Positions 5,132 to 5,366 of a stretch of 5,366 nt of DNA are shown here, piece after piece. Numbering within the stretch: position 1 is the first letter of the stretch; every line of letters begins with the position of its first letter. The stretch is from Burkholderiales bacterium UBA954 (lineage in GTDB: Bacteria > Pseudomonadota > Gammaproteobacteria > Burkholderiales > Burkholderiaceae_A): the NCBI GenBank assembly GCA_002293155.1, contig DBCQ01000030.1:16170-21535 (forward strand), written 5' to 3'. The position numbers and the translations under genes are program-made. The notes under the pieces were generated by a model. It had not been told where the DNA came from. It was given only the letters and a program-made list of their open reading frames with translations, and made no database searches.

Positions 5132-5139
5132 ACCGCCTC

Positions 5140-5366
5140 ATGAACACCGTTGTTGAAAAACCGTTTCAGCAAAAAAGCTTCAAAATTCCTGAAAAAATGA
5201 AGGCCTGGGTCCTGGGTGACCCCAACCAGTTGACGCTCGTCGAGAAGCCCGTACCCACGCCAGGTCCGGCCGAGGTCTTGGTGCGGATTGATGCGATCGC
5301 CGTCTGCGCAACCGATATCGAGATTATTCACCGCGGTCCGCCCGCAATGATTCAGGGCGGGTTGCC
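5140..5366 (+). CDS. Zinc-type medium-chain alcohol dehydrogenase, N-terminal part (runs off right edge)
   Basis: Seventy-five complete codons of an open frame are visible, with no stop before the window ends. After a polar N-terminal extension of about 19 residues, the sequence MKAWVLGDPNQLTLVEKPVP (20-39) and PGPAEVLVRIDAIAV (41-55) is the GroES-like catalytic domain of the medium-chain dehydrogenase/reductase superfamily. Cys56 in VCATD (55-59) is in the place of the first catalytic zinc ligand, normally in a GVCGTD or VCATD context, so a zinc-dependent NAD(P)-linked oxidoreductase is expected. The second ligand (GHE motif), the structural-zinc cysteines and the Rossmann fold lie beyond the window. 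HRGPPAMIQGGL at 64-75 resembles a subgroup of alcohol dehydrogenases, but the substrate cannot be told. The gene has its own promoter candidate and a strong ribosome binding site. It is GC-rich like pntAA (40 of 60 bases at 5221-5280), unlike the intervening block. Confidence 0.88.
   Translation, partial: MNTVVEKPFQQKSFKIPEKMKAWVLGDPNQLTLVEKPVPTPGPAEVLVRIDAIAVCATDIEIIHRGPPAMIQGGL

Larger units (their letters stand above)
4929..5139. other. Intergenic region between the BLUF gene and the dehydrogenase
   Basis: This 211-base AT-rich stretch holds no open frame of interest. It contains an imperfect hairpin at 5003-5026, a sigma-70-like promoter at 5040-5068, a leader inverted repeat at 5096-5118 and a strong ribosome binding site at 5126-5131. 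The octamer AGGGTTCA at 4969-4976 has a perfect inverted copy, TGAACCCT, at 5052-5059 inside the promoter spacer. Confidence 0.6.

Noticed and set aside
5062..5331. 89-codon open frame on the minus strand opposite the dehydrogenase
   Set aside because: It overlaps the dehydrogenase start, promoter and ribosome binding site on the other strand, and its product resembles nothing known.
1..5366. CRISPR arrays, tRNA or rRNA genes, insertion sequences
   Set aside because: No regularly spaced repeats, cloverleaf-like stretches, transposase-like frames or terminal inverted repeats were seen anywhere in the window.

Overview
The window reads as a proteobacterial chromosome segment, most likely a betaproteobacterium of the order Burkholderiales. 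The basis is the very typical split-type transhydrogenase alpha subunit, a tripartite tricarboxylate transporter (TTT) set with a Bug-type periplasmic receptor (a family strongly expanded in that order), and Shine-Dalgarno-led genes. The genus cannot be told from the sequence.

Layout. On the minus strand, reading from right to left, lies a tight four-gene run: a TctC/Bug periplasmic solute receptor (4223 to 3225), a small TctB membrane subunit (3214 to 2714), a large TctA permease (2686 to 1157) and pntAA, the NAD(H)-binding domain I subunit of proton-translocating NAD(P) transhydrogenase (1120 to 5). The gaps are 10, 27 and 36 bases, and no terminator was seen between the genes. The stop of pntAA overlaps a new ATG (TAATG) at the window edge, where the next pnt subunit would be expected. 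Divergent from this run, on the plus strand, is a stand-alone BLUF-domain blue-light sensor (ATG at 4494, stop at 4928). After a 211-base gap with a good promoter candidate, a zinc-type medium-chain alcohol dehydrogenase begins at 5140 and runs off the right edge. The longest stretches without a gene are 4224-4493, which holds several inverted repeats, and 4929-5139, which holds a hairpin, a promoter and a leader inverted repeat.

How it fits together. The TTT genes form a complete secondary uptake system: a periplasmic receptor handing a ligand, usually a carboxylate, to a cation-driven TctAB membrane permease. The substrate cannot be read from sequence. The transhydrogenase uses the proton gradient to make NADPH from NADH. 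The BLUF protein has all the flavin-photocycle residues but no output domain, so it should act by protein-protein contact. Its divergent position, with a shared intergenic region carrying two neighbouring perfect-arm inverted repeats (4382-4397 and 4398-4428), makes a light-linked uptake module a reasonable but unproven idea.

Composition. The outer genes are GC-rich (hand counts 40/60 for bases 1-60 and 40/60 for 5221-5280). The TTT and BLUF block is clearly lower (24/60 for 1381-1440, 31/60 for 3301-3360, 29/60 for 4681-4740). The middle block therefore looks like an acquired cassette between pnt and the dehydrogenase, but no transposase, integrase, tRNA or CRISPR was seen. The most interesting points are the BLUF/transporter pairing, the inverted repeats between them, a receptor lacking the usual glycine-rich ligand loop, and a six-codon mini-ORF bridging tctB and tctA.
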